From the NCBI GenBank assembly GCA_014238965.1, contig JABAAC010000119.1, positions 1 through 37,815 of the forward strand: DNA of 37,815 bases. The letters are read 5' to 3'. The notes beneath the pieces are model-generated. The model did not search any database. It was not told where the DNA came from and saw only the letters and a list, made by a program, of their open reading frames with translations. This DNA is from Phycisphaerales bacterium (lineage in GTDB: Bacteria; Planctomycetota; Phycisphaerae; Phycisphaerales; SM1A02). Made by a program: the position numbers and the translations under genes. Of this stretch, positions 25,494 to 35,000 are shown one piece after another (the stretch's first letter is position 1; each line of letters opens with the position of its first letter).

Positions 25494-25919
25494 ATGGCCA
25501 AGAAGATTGAAAAACAATTCAAAATCGTCGCCAAGGGCGGCCAGGCTACGCCTGCGCCCCCGCTTGGACCAGCCCTAGGTGCCAATGGCATTAACCCGGG
25601 CCAATTCATCACGGCGTTCAACGAACGAACGAAGGAACTCAATGGCAAACTCGTGACCTGCTTGATCACGATCTATGCCGATCGGTCCTTTGATTTCGAA
25701 ATCAAGTCGTCACCAGCTGCAGCACTCATCATGGAGGCAGCGGGTATCGAGAAGGGCGCGGGCACCCCGCAAGACCCCATCGCGACGATCACAACATCGC
25801 AATGTAGAGCCATCGCCGAAGAGAAACTCGCCGATCTCAATGCCCCCACAGCGGATACTGCCTTGCACATGATTGCCGGAACAGCACGCTCGATGGGCGT
25901 CACTGTGGTGGAGGGCTGA
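25494..25919 (+). CDS. rplK: 50S ribosomal protein L11
   Basis: 141 residues, exactly the usual length; AGGAGA lies just before the ATG at 25494. Family blocks: PAPPLGPALGANGINPGQFITAFNERT (N-terminal domain) and TARSMGVTVVEG at the C-terminus. L11 forms the base of the GTPase-associated stalk with 23S rRNA. It is the first gene of the rplKAJL unit. secE and nusG, which normally precede it, are not here; the upstream gene is an amidohydrolase 215 bases away. No clear promoter was identified in that gap. Confidence 0.98.
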   Translation: MAKKIEKQFKIVAKGGQATPAPPLGPALGANGINPGQFITAFNERTKELNGKLVTCLITIYADRSFDFEIKSSPAAALIMEAAGIEKGAGTPQDPIATITTSQCRAIAEEKLADLNAPTADTALHMIAGTARSMGVTVVEG

Positions 25920-25923
25920 TTCG

Positions 25924-26736
25924 ATGAGCGAAGAAACAACAGACGTTGAGGCCACCCAAGAGACCGCACCAGTTGAGGCTGCGAGCACCGAGGAATCTTC
26001 TGCCAATGAAGAAAACTCTTCGTGGAAGGCACGATTGCGTCGCCGCCGCCGCCGAACTCGAAGCGGCCGCAAACGCTCGAACAAGACATTTGCAAGCGAT
26101 AACGCCGGGCCGCACACAGCCGCCAACGCCGTAGGTGTCCTCAAGAAGTTCAAACAACCCAAATTTGATCAGGCCGTTGAATGCTCTATGCACTTGGGCA
26201 TCGATCCGCGCCAAGCAGACCAGCAACTTCGCGGTGCAATCACCATGCCACACGGCACCGGCAAGACTGCCCGCGTCGTGTGCTTCTGCGGAGAAGACAA
26301 GGTTGAAGCTGCCAAGGCTGCTGGGGCGGTCGAAGCTGGCGGCGATGATCTCGGTGAGAAGATCAAGGGTGGGTGGTTCGACTTTGATATTGCCATTGCA
26401 TCTCCCGACATGATGCGTGTGGTGGGCCAACTTGGCCGCGTCCTTGGCCCCAAGGGGCTCATGCCCTCACCAAAGGCTGGCACCGTGACACCCGATGTGG
26501 TGGCCGCAGTGGGCGAATTTGCAGCAGGCAAAGCCGAGTACCGAAACGATGATGGTGGCAACTTGCACGTGATCATTGGACGGATGGGCTTTGACGAATC
26601 ACAACTGGCCGAGAATCTCCAGCACTTCCTTGACTTGGTTGAGAAGATCCGCCCGGCTTCGGTCAAAGGCGTGTACGTCAAGAAATGTGTGATTTCCGGG
26701 ACCATGACACCCGGCGTAGAGGTGGCAATCTCATGA
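25924..26736 (+). CDS. rplA: 50S ribosomal protein L1 with acidic/basic N-terminal extension
   Basis: 270 residues against about 230 usual. From residue about 60 the protein is ordinary L1 (FDQAVECSMHLGIDPRQADQ, MPHGTGKTARVVCF, LGPKGLMPSPKAGTVTPD, SVKGVYVKKCVISGTMTPG). The first 33 residues are acidic and low-complexity with ten Asp/Glu; residues 35-54 are Arg-rich, with a run of six Arg. The ATG at 25924 lies four bases after rplK, and no better internal start exists. L1 forms the mobile stalk at the E site and represses its own operon in other bacteria. It overlaps rplJ as ATGA. Confidence 0.97.
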   Translation: MSEETTDVEATQETAPVEAASTEESSANEENSSWKARLRRRRRRTRSGRKRSNKTFASDNAGPHTAANAVGVLKKFKQPKFDQAVECSMHLGIDPRQADQQLRGAITMPHGTGKTARVVCFCGEDKVEAAKAAGAVEAGGDDLGEKIKGGWFDFDIAIASPDMMRVVGQLGRVLGPKGLMPSPKAGTVTPDVVAAVGEFAAGKAEYRNDDGGNLHVIIGRMGFDESQLAENLQHFLDLVEKIRPASVKGVYVKKCVISGTMTPGVEVAIS

Positions 26737-27278
26737 GTAAGTCTGTCAAAAACATGATCTCGGAGGAGTACAAGCAGCGTTTCGGCGATTTGACCGAAGC
26801 ACTCCTCATCGACGTCCGCGGCATTGAAGCCAATGAGAACAATGAACTTCGACAGTCATTGCATGCCCATGGTGTCCGCATCACGGTCATTCGAAACAGC
26901 CTGGCTCGAACGGCCTTTGCTGACACCTCGCTAGAGCCACTAGATGCTGCGCTCGAGGGACCCTCAGCCCTGTGCTACGGCGGCGAATCTGTCGTCGACG
27001 TCGCGCGGATGTTGGTTGACTGGTCCAAGAAGATCAAGTCTCTTGAAATGAAGGCTGCCGTCCTAGATGGTGAATTCTTTGAAGGCCCCGCCGGCGTTAA
27101 AAAGCTCAGCACCTTCCCCACCAAGGACGAAGCACAAGCAAAGGTTGTCCAACTGTTGCTCGCACCAGCAAGCAACATTGTCGGGGCAGCGACAGGACCT
27201 GGCAGTGCGCTGCTTGGCATTATCAAGGAAGTTCAAGAACGACTGGAAGAGGGCAAGACTATCGAAGCCGTCGCCTGA
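26733..27278 (+). CDS. rplJ: 50S ribosomal protein L10
   Basis: 181 residues. The start overlaps the rplA stop (ATGA), so the leader that carries the L10(L12)4 autoregulatory site in many bacteria has no room here. L10 anchors L7/L12 dimers at the stalk base. The family region RGIEANENNELRQSLHAHGVRITVIRNSLARTA is visible, and the C-terminal amphipathic helix (LGIIKEVQERLEEGK) supplies the L12 contact. Length is normal. Confidence 0.96.
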   Translation: MSKSVKNMISEEYKQRFGDLTEALLIDVRGIEANENNELRQSLHAHGVRITVIRNSLARTAFADTSLEPLDAALEGPSALCYGGESVVDVARMLVDWSKKIKSLEMKAAVLDGEFFEGPAGVKKLSTFPTKDEAQAKVVQLLLAPASNIVGAATGPGSALLGIIKEVQERLEEGKTIEAVA

Positions 27279-27394
27279 CGTCTTTGTATTCGACCCTGCA
27301 ACGAACCCATACACCACGATTGAAACTGGCCCCGCGGGGTTAAAGGTCGCACGGCGGCCCCTCTTTCGATCGGCAATTGATTGGAGTAGGACAC

Positions 27395-27820
27395 ATGTCC
27401 GACGAAGCAACAACAGACGAAGCAGCATCAAAGACATTTGATGCAAAGGTGAGCAAGCTCGGCGACGATATCGCCGGCCTCAGCCTCAAAGAGGCGGTTG
27501 ACCTTGCTGACTATATGAAGGACACCTATGGCATCGAGCCCGCAGCTGGCGGCGCAGTCATGATGGCTGGGCCAGCAGGTGGCGATGGCGGCGGTGGCGA
27601 CGAAGAGCAGACCGAGTTCGACGTGATTCTTGAAGCCGCTGGCGACAAGAAGATCGCCGTCATCAAGGCTGTCCGCGAAGCGACGGGCCTGGGACTCAAG
27701 GAAGCCAAGGCAGTGGTTGATAGCGCACCTGGTGCCGTCAAGGAGAAGATCTCCAAGGACGACGCAGACGCCCTCAAGGCCAAGCTGGAAGAAGCTGGTG
27801 CGAGTGTCAATCTCAAGTGA
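27395..27820 (+). CDS. rplL: 50S ribosomal protein L7/L12
   Basis: 141 residues, slightly longer than the usual 120-130 because of about 13 extra acidic N-terminal residues. GGAG precedes the ATG at 27395. It has an N-terminal dimerisation region, a flexible Ala/Gly hinge ([14 protein letters not shown], about residues 65-78), and the conserved C-terminal domain [20 protein letters not shown] with [15 protein letters not shown]. It recruits translation GTPases. A 116-base gap separates it from rplJ. Confidence 0.97.
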   Translation: MSDEATTDEAASKTFDAKVSKLGDDIAGLSLKEAVDLADYMKDTYGIEPAAGGAVMMAGPAGGDGGGGDEEQTEFDVILEAAGDKKIAVIKAVREATGLGLKEAKAVVDSAPGAVKEKISKDDADALKAKLEEAGASVNLK

Positions 27821-27870
27821 TGCATATAGGCAGCCCTGAGGGCTGTTTGCACCACAACCTGCATCGAATT

Positions 27871-27912
27871 CCACCGGCGAGTCTCATTTGTGGCTCGCCG
27901 GTGGTCATTTTT
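27871..27912 (+). terminator. Rho-independent terminator after rplL
   Basis: An 11-pair perfect stem CCACCGGCGAG/CTCGCCGGTGG with a 12-base loop, followed by TCATTTTT. It should end or attenuate the rplKAJL transcript before rpoB. Confidence 0.88.
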
Positions 27913-28088
27913 CAGCCAATGCCATTGGCACGGCAGCTCCCCTTGGAGGAACCCCGCGTCTTGGTGAGCTGATGAACTTGCTCTACCCCCGTAGCGGGCA
28001 TAGAACGTCCAGCAAGCCCAACATATACCTAACAAACACGCTTCGCAGAGAAAAGTGGCACGCTGCTTGCTTTAGAGGCCTCTAGAAC

Positions 28089-28117
28089 TTGAGAAAAAAT
28101 TCTCTCACCCCTACACT
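28089..28117 (+). promoter_or_regulatory. Sigma-70-type promoter for rpoBC
   Basis: -35 box TTGAGA (28089-28094), exactly 17 bases of spacer, then -10 box TACACT (28112-28117). It lies about 97 bases before the rpoB start and after the rplL terminator. Confidence 0.7.
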
Positions 28118-28213
28118 ACGTGGCTCGCCGAGCGCCAAGCCACTTATTTAGATTTCTGCCCCCGCCCCGCGGGGGTGCTGCATGCACCAGACCCCCCTAT
28201 CCGAGGTGACCGC

Positions 28214-31200
28214 ATGACCATTATGCAGGTTCGCGACTTCTCCAAGCGCGGAGACGCCATTCCCGTCCCCGAACTCACAAGAGTCCAAGCCGAAGCCTAT
28301 AACCGCTTCATTCAGCTTCAGCACAATCCTGAAGACCGCGACATACATACCGGCCTCGAAAGCTTGCTTCGCGAGGTCTTCCCCATTGAGTCGTATGACG
28401 GCACGATGAAGGTTGAGTATGTGTCGTATGACTTGGACAAACCACGCTACACGCCCAAAGAGTGCAAGGAACTTCGACTCACATACGGTCGACCGTTCCG
28501 CATTCGCGTGAAGTTCTCGCGTGAAGGTATTGCCGAGGTGATGGAAGAAGACATCTACCTAGGTGAAATTCCAATCATGCTTGGTGGTGGGGAGTTCATT
28601 GTCAACGGTGCCGAACGTTGCATTGTGTCTCAGTTGCACCGATCACCTGGCGTTGACTTCAGCGAACCAGACAACCTTGGTGACCGACCGCTCCACGGGG
28701 CGCGCATCATTCCCGAACGCGGTTCGTGGATTGAGTTGGAAGTCACCAAGAAAGATGTGCTTGCGATGAAGATCGACCAGTCGCCCAAGATCGCGGCGAC
28801 TGTGTTCCTTCGTGCCCTTGACGAGAACTTCTCCGACACCGAGACCATCCTCGAAGCGTTCCATGACATCGTTGAGATCTCAGTTGAGAAACTCCGCCCT
28901 GAGCATTACTCGGTGGATCTCATCCTCAACGAGGAAGGCGAGGAACTCTGCCGCATTGGTGCCCCAATCGGCGATTCCATCGATGCTATTCAGTCCTCGC
29001 CCATGAAGAAGATTCGGGTCATTCAAGACCCCGAAGATCCCTTGATTCTGAACACGCTGGCCATGGAGCGTCTTGACTTCATGGCGGACGCTACAGAGCA
29101 CCAAGCCGCCCTGCTTCGCATCTACAGCCGCCTCCGCCCGGGCAACCCACCCCAGGTCGACAAGGCACGTGCGTTGTTCAAAGAGAAGTTCTTCGACGAG
29201 AACCGATATCGCTTAGGCAAAGTCGGCCGATTCCGCGTCAACCGCAAGTTCGAGAACATCAACGACTACACAGTCTGCGATGAGAAGCTCATGCACCTGC
29301 GTGGCGAAGACTTCCTTGCTGTCGTGCGGTACATCCTTGACCTTCGAGCCAAACGAAACCGCGCTCACATTGATGACATTGACCACTTGGGCAATCGCCG
29401 ACTGCGAACACTCGATGAACTCGCTGTTGAAGAAATGCGCAAGGGCTTCCTGAAACTTCGCCGCACCGTGCAGGAACGCATGAGCGTCAAAGACCCAGAA
29501 GAACTCACTCGCATTAGCGATTTGGTGAATTCCAAGTCCATCAGCAGCGCCATCGACTTCTTCTTCGGCCGCAGCGAACTGTCACAGGTGGTCGACCAGA
29601 CCAACCCACTGTCGACCCTCGTCCATGAGCGACGCCTGTCAGCACTTGGTCCAGGGGGCCTGAACCGAAAACGTGCGGGCTTTGAAGTTCGCGATGTGCA
29701 CATTTCGCACTACGGCCGAATCTGCCCGATTGAAACCCCCGAAGGCACCAACATCGGCCTGATCGCATCCTTGGGTATTTACGCCCGAATTGACGAATAC
29801 GGGTTCATTCTCACGCCATATCGCGAAGTCAAGAAGGGCAAAGCCACTGGAGACGTTCGGTATCTCCGCGCCGATGAAGAAATGACTTCAATTCTGGCTA
29901 CGGCTGATGTACTTGACTCAGAAGGCGTCATTCAAGAGAAGCAGGTCCTTGCACGCCTCAGTGGCGACCTTGCACGCGTCCCCGTCAATGAGGTGGAATG
30001 CGTTGATGTATCGCCCAAGCAGATTGTCGGCGTCTCTGCGTCGTTGATTCCATTCCTTGAGCACGACGATGCAAACCGCGCCCTCATGGGTTCCAACATG
30101 CAGCGGCAAGCTGTGCCACTGGTCAAAGTCGAGCCACCGCTCGTGGGAACCGGCATGGAGCAAATCGCAGGCGCACACTCCGGCATGATCGTGACCGCAC
30201 GACGTGGCGGCGAAGTGACCTACGTCGACGGCGAACGAATCATCATCGACAACGCTGACGAATATGTGCTGCAAACGTTCCGCCAATTGAACGAACGAAC
30301 ATGCCAGACGCAGAAACCTGTCATCAACCTCGGCGACATCGTTGAGGCCGGACAAATTCTCGCCGATGGCGCAAGCACCCAAATGGGACAACTCGCCATC
30401 GGCAAGAACGCATTGATCGCGTTCAACACGTTCGATGGATACAACTTTGAAGACGCCATCGTCGTCTCCGAACGACTCGTCAAGGACGATGTCTTTACAT
30501 CGGTGCACATCGAGTCGATGGATGTCGAAGTTCGCGACACCAAGTTGGGCCGCGAAGAGTTCACCGATGACATCCCCAACGTCTCGGAGAAACAGCTCAA
30601 GCACCTCGATGACCGCGGCATCATTCGCCTCGGTGCTCGGGTGGGCCCTGGCGACATTCTCGTGGGCAAAGTATCTCCCAAGAGCAAGTCTGAACTCACA
30701 CCGGAAGAAAAGTTGCTGCACGCGATCTTCGGTCGCGCTGGCGAAGATGTGAAAAATGACTCACTCGAAGTGCCCGCAGGCAGCAGTGGCATTGTCATTG
30801 GTACAAGTCATTTCTCTCGCCGCATGCACCTCAATGATGAGCAAAAGTCGCGTCTCCAAGAAGACATGACCGAATACGAAGCGTCCATGAACGCAAAGGC
30901 TGTGGATCTGTTCAAGCAGATGATCGACAGAATGAACGTCGGCCTCGAAACCGAGATCGTCGACCCCGCCACCCGACAGAAGGTCGGTGCGTCGGACATT
31001 CCTGAAGTCATCATGGAGCAAATCGAGAACTTCAACGAGAAGTGGCTCAAGGGCAACAAGGACGTGCGTGCCGAGGCACTGCGGGTCCGTGCGCAGTTCT
31101 GGCCTCGAATCAAAGCGATCGAGGAAGAGAAGGAACGCAAGACCGCGCACATGAAACGCGGCGATGAACTCCAAAGTGGCGTCCTTGAAATGGTGAAGGT

Positions 31201-32014
31201 CTACCTTGCCAATAAGCGACAGATCTCTGTCGGCGACAAGATGGCCGGCCGACACGGCAACAAGGGCGTTGTGGCTCGAGTCGTGCCTGAAGAAGACATG
31301 CCGTACATGGAAGACGGCACACCTGTAGACATTCTGCTGAACCCACTGGGCGTGCCCAGCCGCATGAATGTCGGCCAGCTGTTGGAATTGCACCTTGGTT
31401 GGGCCGCAAAGGTCCTTGGATTCCAAGCAGTCACGCCAGTGTTCGATGGTGCAACCGAAGCAGAAGTGCTCGGTGCCATTGACGAAGCCAACGCCCACGT
31501 TGAAGCGAAGGTCCAGGCCTTCGAAGAGACTGGCGAGAACCCCGGCAAGACCGACGAACTTCTTGCACGCGTGCCCTTTGGTGGCAAGGTGCAGTTGTAC
31601 GACGGCCGCACAGGCGATGCCTTCAGCCAACCAACGTCCGTTGGCTACATGTACATGCTCAAACTGCACCACCTTGTGGATGACAAGATCCACGCCCGAG
31701 CAACGGGCCCCTACAGCTTGATTACCCAGCAGCCCCTCGGTGGCAAGGCCCGCACTGGCGGCCAACGCTTCGGGGAGATGGAAGTGTGGGCACTAGAAGG
31801 CTATGGCGCTGCGTACATCTTGCAAGAACTCCTCACCGTCAAGAGTGACGATGTGGAAGGCCGAACCAAGATCTACGACTCCATGGTTCGCGGCACCCAC
31901 GCATTGGAAGCTGGCATGCCAGTCGTCTTTGATGTGCTTTGCCACGAGATCAAAGGCCTCGGCATTAACATTGAACTTGAGAAGACGCAGTCAGAATTGG
32001 GCAGTCTGCTCTGA
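28214..32014 (+). CDS. rpoB: DNA-directed RNA polymerase subunit beta
   Basis: 1266 residues; GAGGTG lies just before the ATG at 28214. It is full length with the expected blocks: SQLHRSPGV, IDHLGNRRLRT, the rifampicin-binding region (SELSQVVDQTNPLS, then HERRLSALGPGG), GFEVRDVHISHYGRICPIETPEGTNIGLI, GQNALIAF-like GKNALIAFNTFDGYNFEDAI, and the C-terminal LGGKARTGGQRFGEMEVWALEGYGA. In E. coli numbering Asp516, His526 and Ser531 are kept, while 514, 515 and 518 differ (Val, Val, Thr). It is the catalytic partner of beta prime and is cotranscribed with rpoC. Confidence 0.99.
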   Translation: MTIMQVRDFSKRGDAIPVPELTRVQAEAYNRFIQLQHNPEDRDIHTGLESLLREVFPIESYDGTMKVEYVSYDLDKPRYTPKECKELRLTYGRPFRIRVKFSREGIAEVMEEDIYLGEIPIMLGGGEFIVNGAERCIVSQLHRSPGVDFSEPDNLGDRPLHGARIIPERGSWIELEVTKKDVLAMKIDQSPKIAATVFLRALDENFSDTETILEAFHDIVEISVEKLRPEHYSVDLILNEEGEELCRIGAPIGDSIDAIQSSPMKKIRVIQDPEDPLILNTLAMERLDFMADATEHQAALLRIYSRLRPGNPPQVDKARALFKEKFFDENRYRLGKVGRFRVNRKFENINDYTVCDEKLMHLRGEDFLAVVRYILDLRAKRNRAHIDDIDHLGNRRLRTLDELAVEEMRKGFLKLRRTVQERMSVKDPEELTRISDLVNSKSISSAIDFFFGRSELSQVVDQTNPLSTLVHERRLSALGPGGLNRKRAGFEVRDVHISHYGRICPIETPEGTNIGLIASLGIYARIDEYGFILTPYREVKKGKATGDVRYLRADEEMTSILATADVLDSEGVIQEKQVLARLSGDLARVPVNEVECVDVSPKQIVGVSASLIPFLEHDDANRALMGSNMQRQAVPLVKVEPPLVGTGMEQIAGAHSGMIVTARRGGEVTYVDGERIIIDNADEYVLQTFRQLNERTCQTQKPVINLGDIVEAGQILADGASTQMGQLAIGKNALIAFNTFDGYNFEDAIVVSERLVKDDVFTSVHIESMDVEVRDTKLGREEFTDDIPNVSEKQLKHLDDRGIIRLGARVGPGDILVGKVSPKSKSELTPEEKLLHAIFGRAGEDVKNDSLEVPAGSSGIVIGTSHFSRRMHLNDEQKSRLQEDMTEYEASMNAKAVDLFKQMIDRMNVGLETEIVDPATRQKVGASDIPEVIMEQIENFNEKWLKGNKDVRAEALRVRAQFWPRIKAIEEEKERKTAHMKRGDELQSGVLEMVKVYLANKRQISVGDKMAGRHGNKGVVARVVPEEDMPYMEDGTPVDILLNPLGVPSRMNVGQLLELHLGWAAKVLGFQAVTPVFDGATEAEVLGAIDEANAHVEAKVQAFEETGENPGKTDELLARVPFGGKVQLYDGRTGDAFSQPTSVGYMYMLKLHHLVDDKIHARATGPYSLITQQPLGGKARTGGQRFGEMEVWALEGYGAAYILQELLTVKSDDVEGRTKIYDSMVRGTHALEAGMPVVFDVLCHEIKGLGINIELEKTQSELGSLL

Positions 32015-32038
32015 GGCTCCCCTGACGACTAAGACCAA

Positions 32039-32062
32039 ACCGACACCGACACCGACACCGAC
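32039..32062 (+). repeat. Four tandem copies of ACCGAC between rpoB and rpoC
   Basis: A perfect hexanucleotide tandem repeat of four units in the 78-base rpoB-rpoC spacer, ending 31 bases before the rpoC start. Confidence 0.85.
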
Positions 32063-32092
32063 CACCTAGGCATCCCACGGGAAGCAACTCAC

Positions 32093-35000
32093 ATGAACGA
32101 AAACGTCTTCGACCGCGTCAACGACTTCAGCGCCGTCCGCATTGGACTGGCCAGCCCAACCGATATCCGAAGCTGGAGCTTCGGTGAGGTTAAGAAGCCC
32201 GAGACGATCAACTATCGCACGTATCGCCCTGAGAAAGACGGCTTGTTCTGCGAGCGTATCTTCGGCCCCGAACGCGACTATGAGTGTGGTTGCGGCAAGT
32301 ACAAAGGGACAAAGTTCAAGGGCATTATCTGCGACCGTTGTGGCGTGAAGGTGACACACTCTCGAGTCCGGCGTAAGCGCATGGGCCATATCAACCTTGC
32401 CGCACCCATTGTCCACATCTGGTTCTTTAAAGCACTGCCAAGCCGTCTTGGCACCCTGCTACAGATGAAGACCGCGGATATGGAAAAGATCATCTACTTC
32501 CCGGACTACGTGGTCACGAATCCCGGCGACACGGAACTGGAGTACCGACAGGTCATCGACGAAGACCAGTACCACGAGGCACAACGCCAATGGGGCGTTT
32601 CAGCCTTTACTGCCATGATGGGCGCCGATGCCGTCCGCGAGTTGCTCTCGCAACTCGACCTCACAGCAGCCGCCGCTGAGATTCGCGAAGAACTGGCCAA
32701 GACCCGATCAAAGCAGCGACTGAAAGACCTCGCCAAGCGACTCAAACTTGTCGAGCAAATTCGATTCTCAAAGAACGACCCAAGTTGGATGGTGTTGGAT
32801 GTGGTTCCGGTCATTCCCCCGGACCTCCGACCATTGGTGCTCTTGGAGTCTGGCAACTTTGCCACAAGTGACTTGAACGACCTCTACCGTCGTATCATCA
32901 ACCGGAACAACCGGCTCAAGAAGTTGATGGATCTCAACGCGCCGGAAGTCATCATCCGAAATGAAAAGCGAATGCTGCAGCATGCAGTTGACGCGCTCTT
33001 CGACAACGATCGATGCCGTCGTCCTGTACTGGGTTCAAGCAATCGCCCGCTGAAATCACTCACTGACATGATTAAGGGTAAGCAGGGCCGCTTCCGCGAG
33101 AACTTGCTGGGCAAACGTGTCGACTATTCGGCCCGTTCGGTCATTGTTGTAGGCCCGGAACTCGCCCTGCACCAGTGCGGTCTTCCCAAGAAGATTGCCC
33201 TGGAGTTGTTCCAGCCGTTCATCATTCGCCGGCTCAAAGAGCACGGCCTTGCTGACACCATCAAGTCGGCTAAGCGCATGCTTGAACGCCGCGATCCTGA
33301 AGTGTGGGACATCCTGGAACAGGTCATTCACCAGCATCCAGTACTGCTGAACCGCGCACCCACCCTGCACCGCATGGGCATTCAAGCCTTTGAACCAGTG
33401 CTGGTAGAAGGCAATGCCATCACACTGCACCCACTGGTGTGCACTGGTTACAACGCTGACTTTGACGGTGATCAAATGGCCGTCCACCTGCCACTCTCAC
33501 TGGAGGCACAGGTTGAAGCGCACGTGCTCATGTTGTCTACGCACAACATCTTCTCGCCAGCTAACGGCAACCCAATTGTCTCGCCGTCCCAGGACATCAT
33601 CATGGGTGTCTACTTCCTGACACACATGAATCCCGAGGACACCAGACCCGACTCGGAACTGCGCAGTTATCACAGCGCTGAAGACGCCATGCTCGCCTTT
33701 GATCACAAAATCATCGACATGCATGAGCGCATTCTGGTTCGCCTGCCGAGATTCGCAGACATCGTCACTAGCGAGAAAGGCCGCCCTGAACCCATGGCGG
33801 AGAACCACCGCATTGTGACAACGGCCGGCCGCGTCATCTTTAGCCGAATCCTTGGCGACGGAATGCCGTTCTTCAACTGTGCGTTGGGCAAGAAGGGATG
33901 CAGCCGCGTCATCGACGACACCTACGCACGACTCGGCCGACCGGCAACGCTCGATCTGCTCGATGACATGAAGGAATGCGGGTTCCAAAGCGCGACCACA
34001 TCGGGCCTTTCCATCGCCATCACCGACATGCGGATTCCTGCAGCCAAAGGCGAGCTCATCGATTCCGCACAAAAGAAAGCCGACCGCGTTGAGAAGAACT
34101 TTGAAGTCGGCGCGCTCACTGAACGGGAACGCCATAACCAGTTGCTTGACATCTGGGCAAGCTGCCGTGAAGATTTGACTCAGGAGCTGGTCAAAACGCT
34201 TCGCGACGACCGCCGTGAATTGAGCAACCTGGATGAAGTTGACATCAACAGCAGTGAAGGCAACCGATATCTGAACCCTGTGTACCTCATGTCCACCTCT
34301 GGCGCTCGTGGCAATGTCAGCCAGATGCAGCAGCTCGCTGGCATGCGTGGCCTCATGGCCAAGCCCAGCGGAGAGATTATTGAGACTCCTATTCGCGCCA
34401 ACTTCCGCGAAGGCCTGAACGTGCTTGAGTACTTCTCCTCGACGCACGGTGCTCGTAAGGGTCTGGCCGATACCGCCCTGAAGACGGCCGACTCGGGGTA
34501 TCTCACCCGAAAACTCTACGACGTAGCCCAGTCCGTTGTTGTGACTGAACACGACTGTGGAACCAAACGTGGCATTGGCAAGCGAGCGATTTACAAGGGT
34601 GAAGAAGTCGACGTGCCGCTGCGTGAGATCATCCTCGGCCGCACGAGCCGGCAGGCGATCATCAATCCAATGACCGATGAAGTCATCGTTGCCGAAAATC
34701 AGCTCATCACCAATGCAGTTGCAGAACTGATCGAAGCATTGAACATCGATTCCGTGCAGGTTCGCAGCCCGCTGACGTGCGACACCGGCCGAGGCATCTG
34801 TGCTTGCTGCTACGGCATGGACATGTCCACAGGCACCCTTGTCGAAGGTGGCCTGGCAGTGGGCACCATTGCCGCTCAATCCATTGGCGAACCCGGCACG
34901 CAGTTGACAATGCGTACATTCCATACAGGTGGTATTGCCTCACGCAGTTTGACCGAAACGAATTACCGCGCTGGCAATAGTGGCACCATTCAGTTGCGAG

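Larger units (their letters stand above)
27821..28213. other. rplL-rpoB intergenic region
   Basis: No gene. It holds a small hairpin (27831-27845, CAGCC/GGCTG), a strong terminator (27871-27912) and a sigma-70-like promoter (28089-28117). The 175 bases between terminator and promoter show nothing I can assign. Confidence 0.7.

Noticed and set aside
33497-34924. 475-codon minus-strand open frame across rpoC
   Set aside because: Long because of the GC-rich third positions of rpoC; the translation resembles no protein I know and rpoC is intact.
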